A stretch of 64,000 bases of DNA from Strigamia acuminata (taxonomy: Eukaryota > Arthropoda > Chilopoda > Geophilomorpha > Linotaeniidae). Below, piece after piece: positions 20,189 to 31,400 of the stretch. Position numbers and translations under genes: made by a program. The stretch spans positions 8,024,427 to 8,088,426 of the forward strand of contig OX442315.1 in NCBI GenBank assembly GCA_949358305.1. Direction: 5' to 3'. Numbering within the stretch: the first letter of the stretch is position 1; each line of letters opens with the position of its first letter. A model generated the notes under the pieces. It was not told where the DNA came from. It saw only the letters and a program-made list of their open reading frames with translations, and searched no databases.

Positions 20189-22954
20189 TCACTTCTTTCC
20201 TGGGGGACCCGACACTGAGTCCGTCACCTGGGCGTAACTCACTCCAGGGACAGGCGGTTGAGTGCCGGGTGGCGCGGGTAGATCGCCTACTAACGCCGAG
20301 GACCGATCTCGGGGGTCCTCATGCTCCGTAATGAAGCATAATGCATGGCCGTCAACTGGCTCATGCGGGGCACGCGTCCTCTCGTGTAACCAAACGCTCG
20401 GGATGTAGGCGGAGAAGCCGGTGTTCGTATGCCGGATGGCATTGGCTTCCGCTGGCGTCACTGGCACACGGTGGGCTCTCAGCAACCTCTGGTGGAAGAT
20501 GAGGTCTCTAGTCTTCCGGATCTGGTTGTGAAGCCAGATGAAGACTGATTTGCCTTTGTCCCGCTGCGCGAGGATAAACCTCCTGGTCGCCGTCGTCATC
20601 GAGAGATGGGGAAACTCTTCGATGATTCGCCCGTAATAGTCTGGCGGAGGCGGTGCCGGCTTCGGCTTCTGGGTGGCCGCGGGAATAGCGGCTTGCGTCG
20701 TTGTCGCCGCTCGGGCCGGTGAGGTCCCGGGCGGTGTCGGCTTCGTTTGCTCGACGGACCTGACGGGTGGCGTTCGGCACAGCAAGCGCTTTGGTTTACC
20801 CGCCACTTCGAACAGGGCGGGTCCTTGCGGGGATATCTCCGCAGGCATCGGTGGCGGAATCGGAACTCCGCTCGTCGGCGAGATCACCATTTCTACATCC
20901 TCTGCCGATTCTTCCGTCTGGATGGTCAAGGCGCGCAGTTGTTGGGTAGGCGCCGCTGTCCAGGTGGCGGAGGTATAACGAAACGCCGTGCTTCGCAACT
21001 TGTACCCCTCAAATTCGGGGTTTACCACATTCCTGGTTAGCTCGTACCGAGTCAACACAGGGTCGGGCAGAATGGAGCTCCACTCTGCGAGGAGTGCACG
21101 GGGAACCTGTACACCCTCTCTGTCCACGACAGACCATGCGGCCATCGCCTGACGCCCTTCTCCGAAGAGTGCTGGGGTTAGCAGCTGCATCATGACCTTG
21201 GTCAATGATAGCTGTAGGCTGCGACGATTCACTGGATTCGATCGCTCCGAATCCGCAGTGAAGGCACACGAGAGCTTACTCATCATCGCCGTTGCCCATT
21301 CGATGAAATATCGCTGGGCCTGATCCACACCTCGCAAGGCGGGCGCGGAGACTCTTGGGTCTTCCATCACGAAGCGAAACGCTGAGAGCTCGGAGATAGT
21401 CGGATTGGCGGCTTCTCTCGCGAGCTGCGCTTCTTCGTCTCGCCTCTCGAAAAACAGGGCCGAGGAACCGGATCGGGGTTGGCTCGGCCTGTAAATGCCG
21501 GTCAAATTGGCTCGACATTCCTGCGCAATGCTCTGTCCAACGGGGAGAGGGACTGAGCGGTCGGTGGGTAAATCCGGCGGATCGCTCGAATTCAACAACG
21601 ACGGCGGCGGCAGGTTCGGAGGCGGCTGCGTCTTGGTCGGCAGCGTCGGCGTCGGCAGCGGTGGTGTTGGCTGCGTCGGCGGTGGTGGCGTCTCCGTCGT
21701 CTGCACTCCAGTCATTGCGACTTGGAGCGCCGGGAGATGTTGTCCGGAGCCTGAAGGCTGCACGATGGCGGTTGGCATGCCATCGGGTCGTGGTCGCGAA
21801 TTAATGTAGTCTGCGAGCCACCTTGCCACCTCGTGTGGGGTCACCTTCCCGTCGGTGACAACACCCATCTTCCTGGCGTGTTTCATCGCGGGATCGAAAC
21901 GTGTCAGTTTCGTCCGCTTCATCTGAGTCAGAATCTCGCGAAGGTCCCGCGTATCTGCCGCTGGGACGCTTCGCTCACCTGACTGGCTACCACTTCGTCG
22001 ACCCGCTCTCTTGGAGGCGTAGGCGGGTTCGGGGATGGGACGGCCCCGAGCTTCGCACCTCGCGAAGTATCGCTCTTTGCGATCTTTTTTCCGCTGCTCG
22101 CGATGAGTCAGCGGACGTCTAGAAGTGCTGGGACGAGAGACTCGCTCTTCGTCACCAGACATCCAAACCTCCTTGCACTCCTTACCGTCTTTAATCTGAC
22201 GGTTTATGAAAATTCGCGGTCGGGAATACTGCGAAGGGTCACGCACCGTACTAGTGGATGGCCCAGCTTCGTTGCCTTCAGTCGTGTTTTGAGCGACACG
22301 CTGCTTCTTGGTTGTCGCTGGGGAACGCGACTGGCTGTCCCCGGCGCCTTTGGAGCGCTTGCGCTTCCGCGGGTAGCTGCTTTTGGGCCCCAAAATCCCC
22401 AGGTGGTGGAGCTGCCACATCTCGGCCTGGGACGTTAAAATTCCCATCCGAGGTCTCCACTGGGGCGTACTCTCTCCCAATCGCAGCCTCTCAAACCACA
22501 GATGAATATCATCCGCGGTCATCCCCTCGTTTTGGAGGATGCGCTCGGCCACTGCCGCAGCGGTATCCACCAGCTGTTGTCTATACTGCTGATAGATGGC
22601 CTCACGGGCCTCTTCTGTCTCGGCTGCTCGCCACGCATGCAGCACGTGTTCCTCCGCCGGAGTGCCAGTGTACTGACTTGACAATCCGGGGTGGAAAATC
22701 GGCGATTTCGGGTCATCGTCACGAGCTAACTCTGTGGTGATGCCTTCGCGCATTCCCTCCGGGAACGTATCCAGGAGCGTGCAGTCTCGTACCCAACGTC
22801 GGGCGATGCATCGGGAATGTAGTATTCGCAGGCGCCAAGGGTCGGCGTCTTCGCCGAAACATCGTCGGTAAAATTCGGGCAGCGCGCCTCGAAATATCCC
22901 GCCACGAGCGATGCAAGCGGGGTCTAATGGTCCCCATGTTTTACGTAGTGCCAT
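20189..22954 (-). CDS. E1 ORF3: unrecognised non-envelope protein downstream of pol
   Basis: 921 residues from the ATG at 22954. The ATG directly follows a pyrimidine tract and AG (tttctccatccttccag), a good splice acceptor, so a spliced subgenomic mRNA is likely. I do not recognise the family. There is no signal peptide, membrane segment or furin-like site, so it is not an Env. Visible regions: an N-terminal part with GIFRGALP (about residues 19-26) and an Arg-rich RRW...LARDD stretch; a QAEMWQLHHLGIL segment; a KRKR basic patch; a Pro/Thr-rich linker (about 430-480); a helical region with VPRALLAEWSSILPDP; and a C-terminal domain of about 120 residues with FHQRLL, VWLH and CFITEHEDPRD. The E2 ORF3 shares these segments in the same order, which shows real protein constraint. 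Confidence 0.75.
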   Translation of the reverse strand: MALRKTWGPLDPACIARGGIFRGALPEFYRRCFGEDADPWRLRILHSRCIARRWVRDCTLLDTFPEGMREGITTELARDDDPKSPIFHPGLSSQYTGTPAEEHVLHAWRAAETEEAREAIYQQYRQQLVDTAAAVAERILQNEGMTADDIHLWFERLRLGESTPQWRPRMGILTSQAEMWQLHHLGILGPKSSYPRKRKRSKGAGDSQSRSPATTKKQRVAQNTTEGNEAGPSTSTVRDPSQYSRPRIFINRQIKDGKECKEVWMSGDEERVSRPSTSRRPLTHREQRKKDRKERYFARCEARGRPIPEPAYASKRAGRRSGSQSGERSVPAADTRDLREILTQMKRTKLTRFDPAMKHARKMGVVTDGKVTPHEVARWLADYINSRPRPDGMPTAIVQPSGSGQHLPALQVAMTGVQTTETPPPPTQPTPPLPTPTLPTKTQPPPNLPPPSLLNSSDPPDLPTDRSVPLPVGQSIAQECRANLTGIYRPSQPRSGSSALFFERRDEEAQLAREAANPTISELSAFRFVMEDPRVSAPALRGVDQAQRYFIEWATAMMSKLSCAFTADSERSNPVNRRSLQLSLTKVMMQLLTPALFGEGRQAMAAWSVVDREGVQVPRALLAEWSSILPDPVLTRYELTRNVVNPEFEGYKLRSTAFRYTSATWTAAPTQQLRALTIQTEESAEDVEMVISPTSGVPIPPPMPAEISPQGPALFEVAGKPKRLLCRTPPVRSVEQTKPTPPGTSPARAATTTQAAIPAATQKPKPAPPPPDYYGRIIEEFPHLSMTTATRRFILAQRDKGKSVFIWLHNQIRKTRDLIFHQRLLRAHRVPVTPAEANAIRHTNTGFSAYIPSVWLHERTRAPHEPVDGHALCFITEHEDPRDRSSALVGDLPAPPGTQPPVPGVSYAQVTDSVSGPPGKK

Positions 22955-24357
22955 CTGGAAGGATGGAGAAATAAACAATTAATAAAAAGTTAATATTTAA
23001 ATACGTAGATAAATGGTTGGTTTCGAGGGACGTTGCCAATACGTGCAGCCGTCCGTCGAGACCGATTCCTGTCTATCGGTGCAAACGTAGGACGAATTGT
23101 CCCTCGTCGGATAGAAAAAGAGAAGTCATCACGTGAAAAATCTGTCTCATGTCCAAAACGCACAGCGAGACGGAATCGAGCCTTTAATCCGGATTTTTAT
23201 CATCAGATTTTTACTTTAAATTAATTCTAACGTTAATTAGAACATTACCAATAATTAAATTAATAATTATCAGTCATTCGTAAAAAGAATTCGTCGGGTG
23301 TAAATTATTACTAAAGTTGCACAATAAATGTGCTTGTCGAAATTTTATTAAATAAATAAATCTAATAAAGAATTATTCCGAAGTCGGACTTTGTCTAATC
23401 TTTAAAAAAGTTAAAGTCAAATTAAATTTATCCAACACACCGAAAAATTCATCGTACGAATGTTAAGTTGCATCAATTCGATGCGTCAAATTACTTGTGG
23501 AGAAAAATATTCTTTTACAGAATATTCTCCCCTTGTCATAAAATTATTTATGGCTCGAGCCCATTGTCTCGCTCGTGACTCAAGTCATGAGGAATTTTCG
23601 AGACGCGAGGCGACGTGAAGTCTGTGCTCGCACCTCGAAAACAAATTAACAAGGAAAAAAATACGATCGTGTGAGCGATCGCGGTTAATAATTAATTATA
23701 TGCTATTGTGAGTGCAAAGCACTCATGTCAGGTATTAGTCAACAAAATTTCTTCTTCAGCAGCACGGAACTAGTTCTCATGTGCCGATGCCGACTTCTAC
23801 CTGATCGGGATGGACTTGGTTTACATCGCGGTCCCAGTTTTCCTCGTCCTCGTGCTCTATGGCAAGCACGTCGTTCTCTTCCTCGTCCATGGCGAGGAGC
23901 GCGCACAAAAAGCTCAATCACGATTGAAAAAAGGATGATAAAACTATCTCAAAAAACTCGATAAAAACGTTAAAAACGAGGATCACGCACGAATGCAGCG
24001 ATCAGCTGTGAAAAGCGGAAGTCTGTGTGAACACGAGGTAATCGCGATGGATTCTGGGTAATATACTCCAGAACCCGGGTGTTTGAGACTAGTGCGCACC
24101 TACCCGTGCGCATGTTACGCTACGGGTCTCCTTTGTTCTCACTCCCGTGCGCGATTGCTGCTACGGGGTCTTTTGCACGCGGTATCCGACCCGTGCCGAT
24201 AATTTTGCTACGGGTCCCGCGTTTCCACGCCATCTCGTGACGCGAATTCGACCGATATCCGCTTTGTTGGACTTAGCGAAATTTTCTGCGACGTGATGGC
24301 TTGCACTATCGGTCGATTACATTTATTTTTAGTGCCGCCATCGACTCGTAATTTATT
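22955..24357 (-). other. E1 interval between pol and ORF3
   Basis: 1.4 kb without a supported ORF, lying between the pol stop and the ORF3 splice acceptor. It includes the triple hairpin at 24102-24215 and, near 22955, the pyrimidine tract and AG of the acceptor. Confidence 0.6.
24102..24215 (-). repeat. E1 triple inverted-repeat cluster
   Basis: Three inverted repeats in a row: ACCCGT...ACGGGT at 24102-24127, TCCCGT...ACGGGG at 24143-24168, and ACCCGT...ACGGGT at 24189-24215. Each has a loop of about 14-15 nt and they are spaced about 41-46 bp apart. The arms are conserved, the loops are only partly conserved. Confidence 0.6.
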
Positions 24358-27300
24358 TTACTTCTTTCCTACGACCTTTCCGCCTTTTATGAACGGATTA
24401 TCTCTTTTTGGTCGCAGGTTACGGATCGAGGCAGGTACGATATTTTTTGTTGTTTTTTGTGTCTGTACCTCCTCATTATTGTTTTCTTTTTTATCCGTGT
24501 TTTTTGTGTTTGTTTCAGGAGTTTCTCCTGTTTCCCCCCCGACCAAAATTGGATCCGGAACGGATTCAACTATCTCGTTTACCGGAGGTGAAGGGGCGTC
24601 GAAATACTCCTCGTTGTCACTTGGCGGTGCTTGTTCCGACTCGCCAGCGAACATATCGACGATTTGGCCGTCAGTTTTAGACTTGACTTGGCCTTTGGCC
24701 CACATTTCTTGCGGGAATTCCGGAATGTACGGAGTTAACTCTCGTACCTGGATCGACTTTTGCTCGGTGTTGTCCTCGAGCTTGCGTAATTTATACGCGT
24801 TACCGCCATGCTTGCCGATGATTACATACGGTCCATCTCTCTTGTCGGCCAAGCTGGCGGTGATCCCTCTCGCTGCATTTGAGAGGGTGTGTGTATCTTT
24901 CCACACCAAATCATTGATCTCGAAATTCACGAATTTTCCACCGCTTTTATCTTGTAAAATGCGGTCGCGCATGTTAAAAATGTGCGCCATCATATGCTTG
25001 TATGTGTTTGAAATTGTTTGCTCCAATTTATACACATACTCATGTGGTTTCTCTGGGTCCACCACATCTACCGACTCTGCCACTCGTGGGTCCCAAGGCA
25101 CTCGTAGCTCTCGGGCGAAGTTGAGGTAGGCCGGAGAAAAATCTCTCGTCCTCGAGACTGTTGTTCGTATGCTGAACGCGATCTCCCTCAAGTATTCATC
25201 CCACCTATTGTGGATGTCAGTGAATATGCTTAGTGCATATTTAATGTCCCTGTTGAGTCGCTCAACGGGATTTGTTCTGGGATTGTAGGTCGAAGTATGT
25301 GACGCCACAATCCCGAATTTCTCACAAAACTTACCCCAAATTTTCGAGATAAATTGGGGTCCGTTATCGGATATTATTTTACGTGGAAATCCGTAACGTA
25401 ACGCCACGTCGTAGATACATTCAACGATTTTCTCTGCTGAAGGTCTAGCGACGGCGTACAACTCGGGCCAACGAGTTGCCACGTCCATTATAACGATAAT
25501 GTACGCATTTTTATTTCCCGTAACGGGTTTTGGGCCCATCACATCGACACTTAAACAATCAAAAGGCGCGTAAGGCCCTAAGAAAATAGTTTCGAATGGT
25601 GATTTACTCCTCGGCTTGCACGCTTGACATCGCTGACATTGGTGGACAAAAAGAGCAATATCTTTTTTCATCCCTGTCCAGTGAAAAAGCTGTGTAGCAC
25701 GATAGAGTGTTCTGCTTACTCCCGCATGGCTCGCAAGCGGGTGCCCGTGTAACAACCACAGCACGCGACCGATTAAGGAAGCAGGTATTACTACCTTTAC
25801 TGCGGTGTCCGATTCACTCAAGTCATCTTGGTGATTTGGGTGATGTTTCACTAAAAGGCCGTCATCCAATAGGTAATCTATGGATTCGTGTGCATAACGA
25901 CGCTTCTGCCTTCTGGTTAAGTTGGGCGGATATTTTCCTGTCAGTACGAATCTAGCTCTGTCCTGACATTTTTTGTCTAATTTTTGTTGCACAATTATTT
26001 CCTCCCTTGTTGGGGGATTGCTTTTCATTTGCTTGCTGACACGAGCGTGGAAGGCGCTTAGAAGCGGGTCATTTATTCTCCGCTCTAGCTTAAATTCCTT
26101 CTTTGCGTTTGGGTAATTGTCAGCAGCTGGTTGGTATAACCGCGTCCAGAATCCACAGAATTTTACATCTGCCGGAGACGCGGTAGGAATTTCATTCATC
26201 TTCCTTAAATCCCAACGGTGACAACTCGTAGGGCAATAAATGATGCGGGAGTCATCCTCGCCATCATCGTCAGCGTCGATTGGATCTGACACTGGTGCCC
26301 GTGACAGAGCATCAGCCACGACGTTATATTTGCCGGGCTTGTATTGAATGGTCAAGTCGCATGCCATCAGTTCTAACTGCCATCTGGCTAGTCGACCGGC
26401 TGGCTCCTTTAATTTCATCAGCCATTGTAACGCTTGATGATCTGTGTGGACCACAAATTTGGTATATTCGAGATAATCTCTGAATTTCCTTATGGCCCAC
26501 ACAACGGCCAAACACTCCAACTCGGTGGCGTTGTAATTTTTTTCAGCGCCTTGGAGTTTGCGACTTATAAACATGCACGGCAGGTCTTGTTCGACTCCGT
26601 CGCGCACGTGTGTTTGGAGCAACGCCGCTCCTAACCCAACTCTGCTGGCGTCCGTGTGTAATATGAACGGCCGGTTTAAGTCGGGTAGAGGCATTACGCC
26701 GACTTCCGTCAGCATCCTCTTTATTGCATTAAATGCGATGTTGCACTCATTTGACCATACAAATTCGTTTTCATTCTTCAGGAGGTCGGTAACTGGGGCT
26801 GCCACTTCAGCTAGACCCGGTAGCAACCTGCCGAAGAAGTTTATCATTCCCATAAACCGTTGGACACCTTTAACGTCCTCGGGTGGTGGGAAACGATTAA
26901 TCGCATCGATTTTTTCGGGGCCAATAGCTAAACCATTGACTCCAATGCGATAACCCAGGAAGGCAAGCTCCTTTCGACAGAACTTGCTTTTGCCCGGATG
27001 CACGTGTAACCCAGCTTTTGCCAGCCGGGTGAGCACTTGGTCGATGTGCTCAATGTGCTCTTCGAATGTTTTAGAGGCAATAACTATGTCATCTAGGTAT
27101 GCCCACACAAACTGATGCAGGATATCACCCAATACGCTTTCGATTAGTCTCTGAAAGGTACTGGGAGCATTCACTAAACCAAATGGCATGACGTTGAACA
27201 TCAACCGTCCAATTGGCGAGTAAAATGCTGTTTTTAACTTATCCTCTGGCCTCATCTCAACTTGCCAGTATCCCTTCGACAGATCCATCGTCGTAACCCA

Positions 27301-28497
27301 AGAAAAGGGGCTAAGCTCTCTCAAAATGGATTCGATAGACGGCATCTGTATGGGATCTATTTCTGTCACCGCGTTTAATGGGCGGTAATCAATGCATAGG
27401 CGTGGGTCCGAGCCCGGGCGCATCACGAGCACAACTCGCGTCGCGTATTCTCCCTGGGCCTCGGAGACAATGCCACTGTCTAGCATTTCTTGGCACATTT
27501 TTTGCACTATTTCACGTTTTTGCGGGTTCATTCCCTTATACGCAACTCGTATAGGTTTATTATCCGTCAATTTAATTTCGTGAATAGCCCTATTCGTTCG
27601 GCCCGGTTTTTTCGACAGGATCCCCTCATATTTAAGTAGGACCCTTCGTAGGGCTGCCGCTTCGTTTAATTCTAAAGCGGCGTCGGCGACAAGCGTTTCC
27701 ACTACATTGTCCCGTTGCAATTCTGTTACGAATGCTTTAAAATCGTAATCTTGAACGAATTTCTTTAGGCCTTTCTCCCACTGTGTCTTGTCGGCCGCTT
27801 CTTTTACAAGAGCTGGTGGCACGACAATTGCGGGTCTTTCCTTATCATTTCTGATATAATTCCAAGATTTCGTTATTGGATTGGGTTGTATTTCCATTGA
27901 CGCCATGAGGTCTAAGCCCAACAGAAAAATTCTGTCGCATGTGGGCAGGACCAGGAAAGGGTGCTGTTCTACTCCTCCGAGCCACTCCATGGTCAATAAT
28001 ATAACTCCTTTTGGACGCGCCATTCCGTTGGCGGTTTTTAGACGTATATTTTTATTAACGCCTTTTATCTTATCGGTGAGACCCAATGATGCTACTATGT
28101 CTTCGGAAACGAACGAGCGATCTGCTCCCGAGTCTAGTAGTCCCATAATTTTTTCACGTTCTATTGTCATGGGCAACATACATAGGCGGTTGGTGTATTC
28201 GACCGCCACGTTGCACATGAAAACACGAAATTCTTCTGTGTCTTCGACTACTTGAGGTAATTCTTCAAGCAGTAGGTTCGGTTCTTCCGCCTCAGCCTCA
28301 GCGTTTGCGGTAATTACCTGCAAAGCGTTGTTGGCCCTGTCTTGAATTTGGGCGTTAGCTATGTCACTACCCATTTCTTTGACTGGTGGCGGCTTATCGA
28401 ACCCTTTGTTAAACCCCTTTTTCTTCATGAATGGCGCAGACGGTCGAGAAATTATTTCTTCGCCGCCTGCGCTGACTCGTTTTTTGACTCGTTTTTT
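24358..28497 (-). CDS. pol: E1 pol polyprotein (PR-RT-RH-IN), -1 frame
   Basis: An ORF of 1356 residues if counted from the internal ATG at 28428, but its frame is open back through the end of gag and is probably entered by -1 frameshift at 28479-28497. From the ATG, protease DSGADRS is at about residues 99-105; RT has LCIDYRPLN (about 344-352), LSKGYWQ and YLDD (444-447); RNase H begins TDAS (592-595). Integrase shows an HHCC finger (HGHPLASH ... CQRCQAC), then LSVDVMGP, ISDNGPQF and NPVERLNRDIK for the D,D-35-E triad. The C-terminal tail is acidic then basic (NLRPKRDNPF). All catalytic residues are present and the frame is uninterrupted. The PR-RT-RH-IN order marks it as Ty3/gypsy. Confidence 0.93.
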   Translation of the reverse strand, partial: KKRVKKRVSAGGEEIISRPSAPFMKKKGFNKGFDKPPPVKEMGSDIANAQIQDRANNALQVITANAEAEAEEPNLLLEELPQVVEDTEEFRVFMCNVAVEYTNRLCMLPMTIEREKIMGLLDSGADRSFVSEDIVASLGLTDKIKGVNKNIRLKTANGMARPKGVILLTMEWLGGVEQHPFLVLPTCDRIFLLGLDLMASMEIQPNPITKSWNYIRNDKERPAIVVPPALVKEAADKTQWEKGLKKFVQDYDFKAFVTELQRDNVVETLVADAALELNEAAALRRVLLKYEGILSKKPGRTNRAIHEIKLTDNKPIRVAYKGMNPQKREIVQKMCQEMLDSGIVSEAQGEYATRVVLVMRPGSDPRLCIDYRPLNAVTEIDPIQMPSIESILRELSPFSWVTTMDLSKGYWQVEMRPEDKLKTAFYSPIGRLMFNVMPFGLVNAPSTFQRLIESVLGDILHQFVWAYLDDIVIASKTFEEHIEHIDQVLTRLAKAGLHVHPGKSKFCRKELAFLGYRIGVNGLAIGPEKIDAINRFPPPEDVKGVQRFMGMINFFGRLLPGLAEVAAPVTDLLKNENEFVWSNECNIAFNAIKRMLTEVGVMPLPDLNRPFILHTDASRVGLGAALLQTHVRDGVEQDLPCMFISRKLQGAEKNYNATELECLAVVWAIRKFRDYLEYTKFVVHTDHQALQWLMKLKEPAGRLARWQLELMACDLTIQYKPGKYNVVADALSRAPVSDPIDADDDGEDDSRIIYCPTSCHRWDLRKMNEIPTASPADVKFCGFWTRLYQPAADNYPNAKKEFKLERRINDPLLSAFHARVSKQMKSNPPTREEIIVQQKLDKKCQDRARFVLTGKYPPNLTRRQKRRYAHESIDYLLDDGLLVKHHPNHQDDLSESDTAVKVVIPASLIGRVLWLLHGHPLASHAGVSRTLYRATQLFHWTGMKKDIALFVHQCQRCQACKPRSKSPFETIFLGPYAPFDCLSVDVMGPKPVTGNKNAYIIVIMDVATRWPELYAVARPSAEKIVECIYDVALRYGFPRKIISDNGPQFISKIWGKFCEKFGIVASHTSTYNPRTNPVERLNRDIKYALSIFTDIHNRWDEYLREIAFSIRTTVSRTRDFSPAYLNFARELRVPWDPRVAESVDVVDPEKPHEYVYKLEQTISNTYKHMMAHIFNMRDRILQDKSGGKFVNFEINDLVWKDTHTLSNAARGITASLADKRDGPYVIIGKHGGNAYKLRKLEDNTEQKSIQVRELTPYIPEFPQEMWAKGQVKSKTDGQIVDMFAGESEQAPPSDNEEYFDAPSPPVNEIVESVPDPILVGGETGETPETNTKNTDKKENNNEEVQTQKTTKNIVPASIRNLRPKRDNPFIKGGKVVGKK

Positions 28498-31400
28498 GCC
28501 ATGGCGAGTTTAATCTCTGCCATCTGCTTCATTATCGCGTCAAACTTAGCGTCTTCTTTCGCTGTTCTTGGGCACTCATTGGAGTAGTGGCCCGGTTGGT
28601 TACACTTGAAACAGCGAATATTTGATTTGTCTCTTGGGGCTTCAGTCGATTTTTTCTTTTCAGGGTCTGCTTTCGACGGTGGCGTGTAATTTTTCCGAAA
28701 ATACTTCGGAATTCGACCGGCATTTGGTTTTAACCTGGCGCGAAATTCTTCTACCGCTCTATCTCGATGGATGAGATGTACTAGCGGTCCTTCCTCATCG
28801 CAACCCGTTGATAAGGTATCGCGATAGCTTCGTATTTCTTCGTCCGTCGAATAATCGTCTTTTTCTTCTTTTTCGTCTGATTTTCCGACATTTTGTTCGG
28901 CTTCCTCCCCCTCCTTGACCTCCTCCAGTGTCGCTTGCATGGCTGACGCTGTCGGTGCCTTTTTAGGGGCGGCCAAAGGGTTGGAAGGCAGCGTGGATGT
29001 CAGTTTATTTTTTATTTGCAAACCAACGCTAGCTTCTGCCAGCTCCATTATACCGCTAAGATATTCAGTAGGGCGCATAATCTTATCTGTCGCCCCATAT
29101 CTTTCCGCACTCAACTTGAGACGTTTTGCGGTCGCTGCTTTCTCCGCTTCTGGTAAAGCGGAATAATATCTCTTCTCGATATCTATCGTGTTCTCGAACA
29201 GGAAGGCGCTCATCTCCTCGTAGCTACCTCCTGTCGGTGCCCTTTCTTCAAGTAGCACCCTTTGCGAGTATTCCGACAAACCGCCGAGAAAGAAAAGGTT
29301 GAATCCCGTGGCGTGAAATTCCATCGGGGCCTTTTCGAACAACAATCTGGCGCGAATGTCGTAATCCATTATGGTTTCACCAGGCATCTGGCGAAGACCT
29401 CGCATCTTTCGGCTCACCTCTTCGGGTGTCTCGCCGTAGCGCAGGTCGAATCTCATTAAAAAGTCGTCCCAATTGACGCCTTTCAATCCTTGGTACCACT
29501 CACGTGCCGAGCCTGCCATTAGCTCGACAATACCGTGGGTGAGCATGTCTCCTACGGTGGCTTTGGTGGCAGTCTTAATTCGAATTACTTCGTCAAGGAA
29601 GCGATCTCCCGCTTTCCATGACCCGTCGAAACGGTTCTGAATATAAAATTGCCACCTAATATTCCCGGTAACACTCATGGTGTCACGTCGGGAGACAGCG
29701 TATTTTTTCTTTACGCGGTCGCCAGTGCTACGATTACGATCGTTTCGTTTGCTCAGATCGATTCCCTCGGCCTTCAACGAGCCGAGTAGGGCTCTTCCAA
29801 GCTCTCCCATCGTATACTGCCGACCCGTCGAATCGGTAAACGCGCTTTGTCGGGGAAGGTCCTGAAACTCCTCCCGTCGGTGGTCGCTATTTTCCGATCG
29901 ACGTCGTTTCTCTCTATCGCGCGGAGAGTTGGATCTCTTCCGGCGATTACTTGATTTCTCCTTTCGTCTGTCGTCGTTGGATGAGGGGTCGGAGCTGGGG
30001 TCGGGAGACGGTGAGCGGCGTGGCGGGTTGCGCCGTGAAGAGTTTGACTCTTTCCGGCCCCTACGACGGTCGTCACGTTCCCTTTCCCTGCGTTCATCGC
30101 GTTCTCTTTCCCTTCGTCTTTCTCCGGAACCTCTCTCCGAATCGTGATGACTGGGTGCATTTGACTCCAGTCCATCTGACGACGAATCACTGTTTCCGTA
30201 GTGATAATATTTCGGTCTTTCATCGCGTTTGCCTTCTTCTCGCGAAGAGGTGCGATCATGCGATTGTCTCCTTGACGACTCGTCGTCTTTAAGGATGGGC
30301 ACTGGTTGTTGCCACTCAGTCCCTTGCGGATTATCTTGCTGTTGGCTTGTGAGAGCTTGCTCTTCATTTCGCCTAGCATTATTAGCGTTGATTAACCGCG
30401 TTATCGCATTATTTGTGGCTGAATCGAGAGCTTGCATGCGGGGCCGAGTTTGTTGTTCTCTGGCCGACGCATCTCTCTTGCGCGGAGTAGCTGGTGTTGC
30501 TCTCTCCGGCTGGGGTTTGGGTTTGGCCTTCGGCGTGCGCTTTGGGTCTCCCTCTAGGCTCTCGTCGGACAGCTCGGATGAACTGACCTCTGGTTTGCGG
30601 ACGGATTTCGGGTCATCTCGTCGCAATCTGGCCATAAATGCTCGCTCTGCTTCTTGTTGCGAGTGGAAAGCATATCGATGTGCTCTCAGGGCTCGGTCAA
30701 CTATTTCTACCTCCTCGGGAGTAGTCGGATTGGGCTGGGTTCTGCCGTACTCGAGAGCTTGCGCTTCTCTTTCCGCCAGCTTCCTCCGTCTCTCGCGAAT
30801 GGCTTGACGAGCCTCGTTCTCTGCATCCGCTTCAAATTGAGCGGAATCAACCAATTGTTGAGCGTGTGCACCTTCAACAATGGTGATTTGTGGGGATACA
30901 CTGTGCGCTTTTAAAGCTGCACGTACGATCTGTAACGTTTCGTACACGGTAATTTTCCCCGTCGGAAGGGTGTATCTCACTCCTTCCGCCTGTGCCAATT
31001 GCATCGCATCAATCAAGGTGCCCGAGACGCTGTAAGGCTGGCTCGAAACACGCTTGACAGAGGATGAGTTGGACTTGTGTCCTTCAGACACTACCGAGGC
31101 TGGTCGACTGTGCGTAACTGGCGTGTTTAGTGCCGAATTAGCGGTCGTATTTGAGGCCGTCTTTTGTATCGGAGACGCTGCTTTCGGACTGCCCACCTCG
31201 GTGTCGTGCGTTAGACGAGGCGATTGGTTACGGGATAAAACCTCGTTTCCGCTCGTCTCGCCGTCACGGTTAGAACGCGGCAGTTTGGAGTGAGATTGCT
31301 CTTCACCCCGCTCTGTCTCGTCCAATCGCTGCCTCGTCTCGGCGCGAGACGGGTGCGATGCCTCTGATGCGCTTCTACGATCGGGTTTAGGCTTACGCCG

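Noticed and set aside
20189-22954. E1 ORF3 as an envelope gene
   Set aside because: No signal peptide, transmembrane segment, furin site or Cys pattern. The protein is Pro/Arg/Ser-rich and appears soluble.
24293-25129. Plus-strand 278-codon ORF
   Set aside because: Lies antisense to the 3' end of E1 pol, whose integrase and tail motifs are clear. The translation is hydrophobic and low-complexity, a shadow frame.
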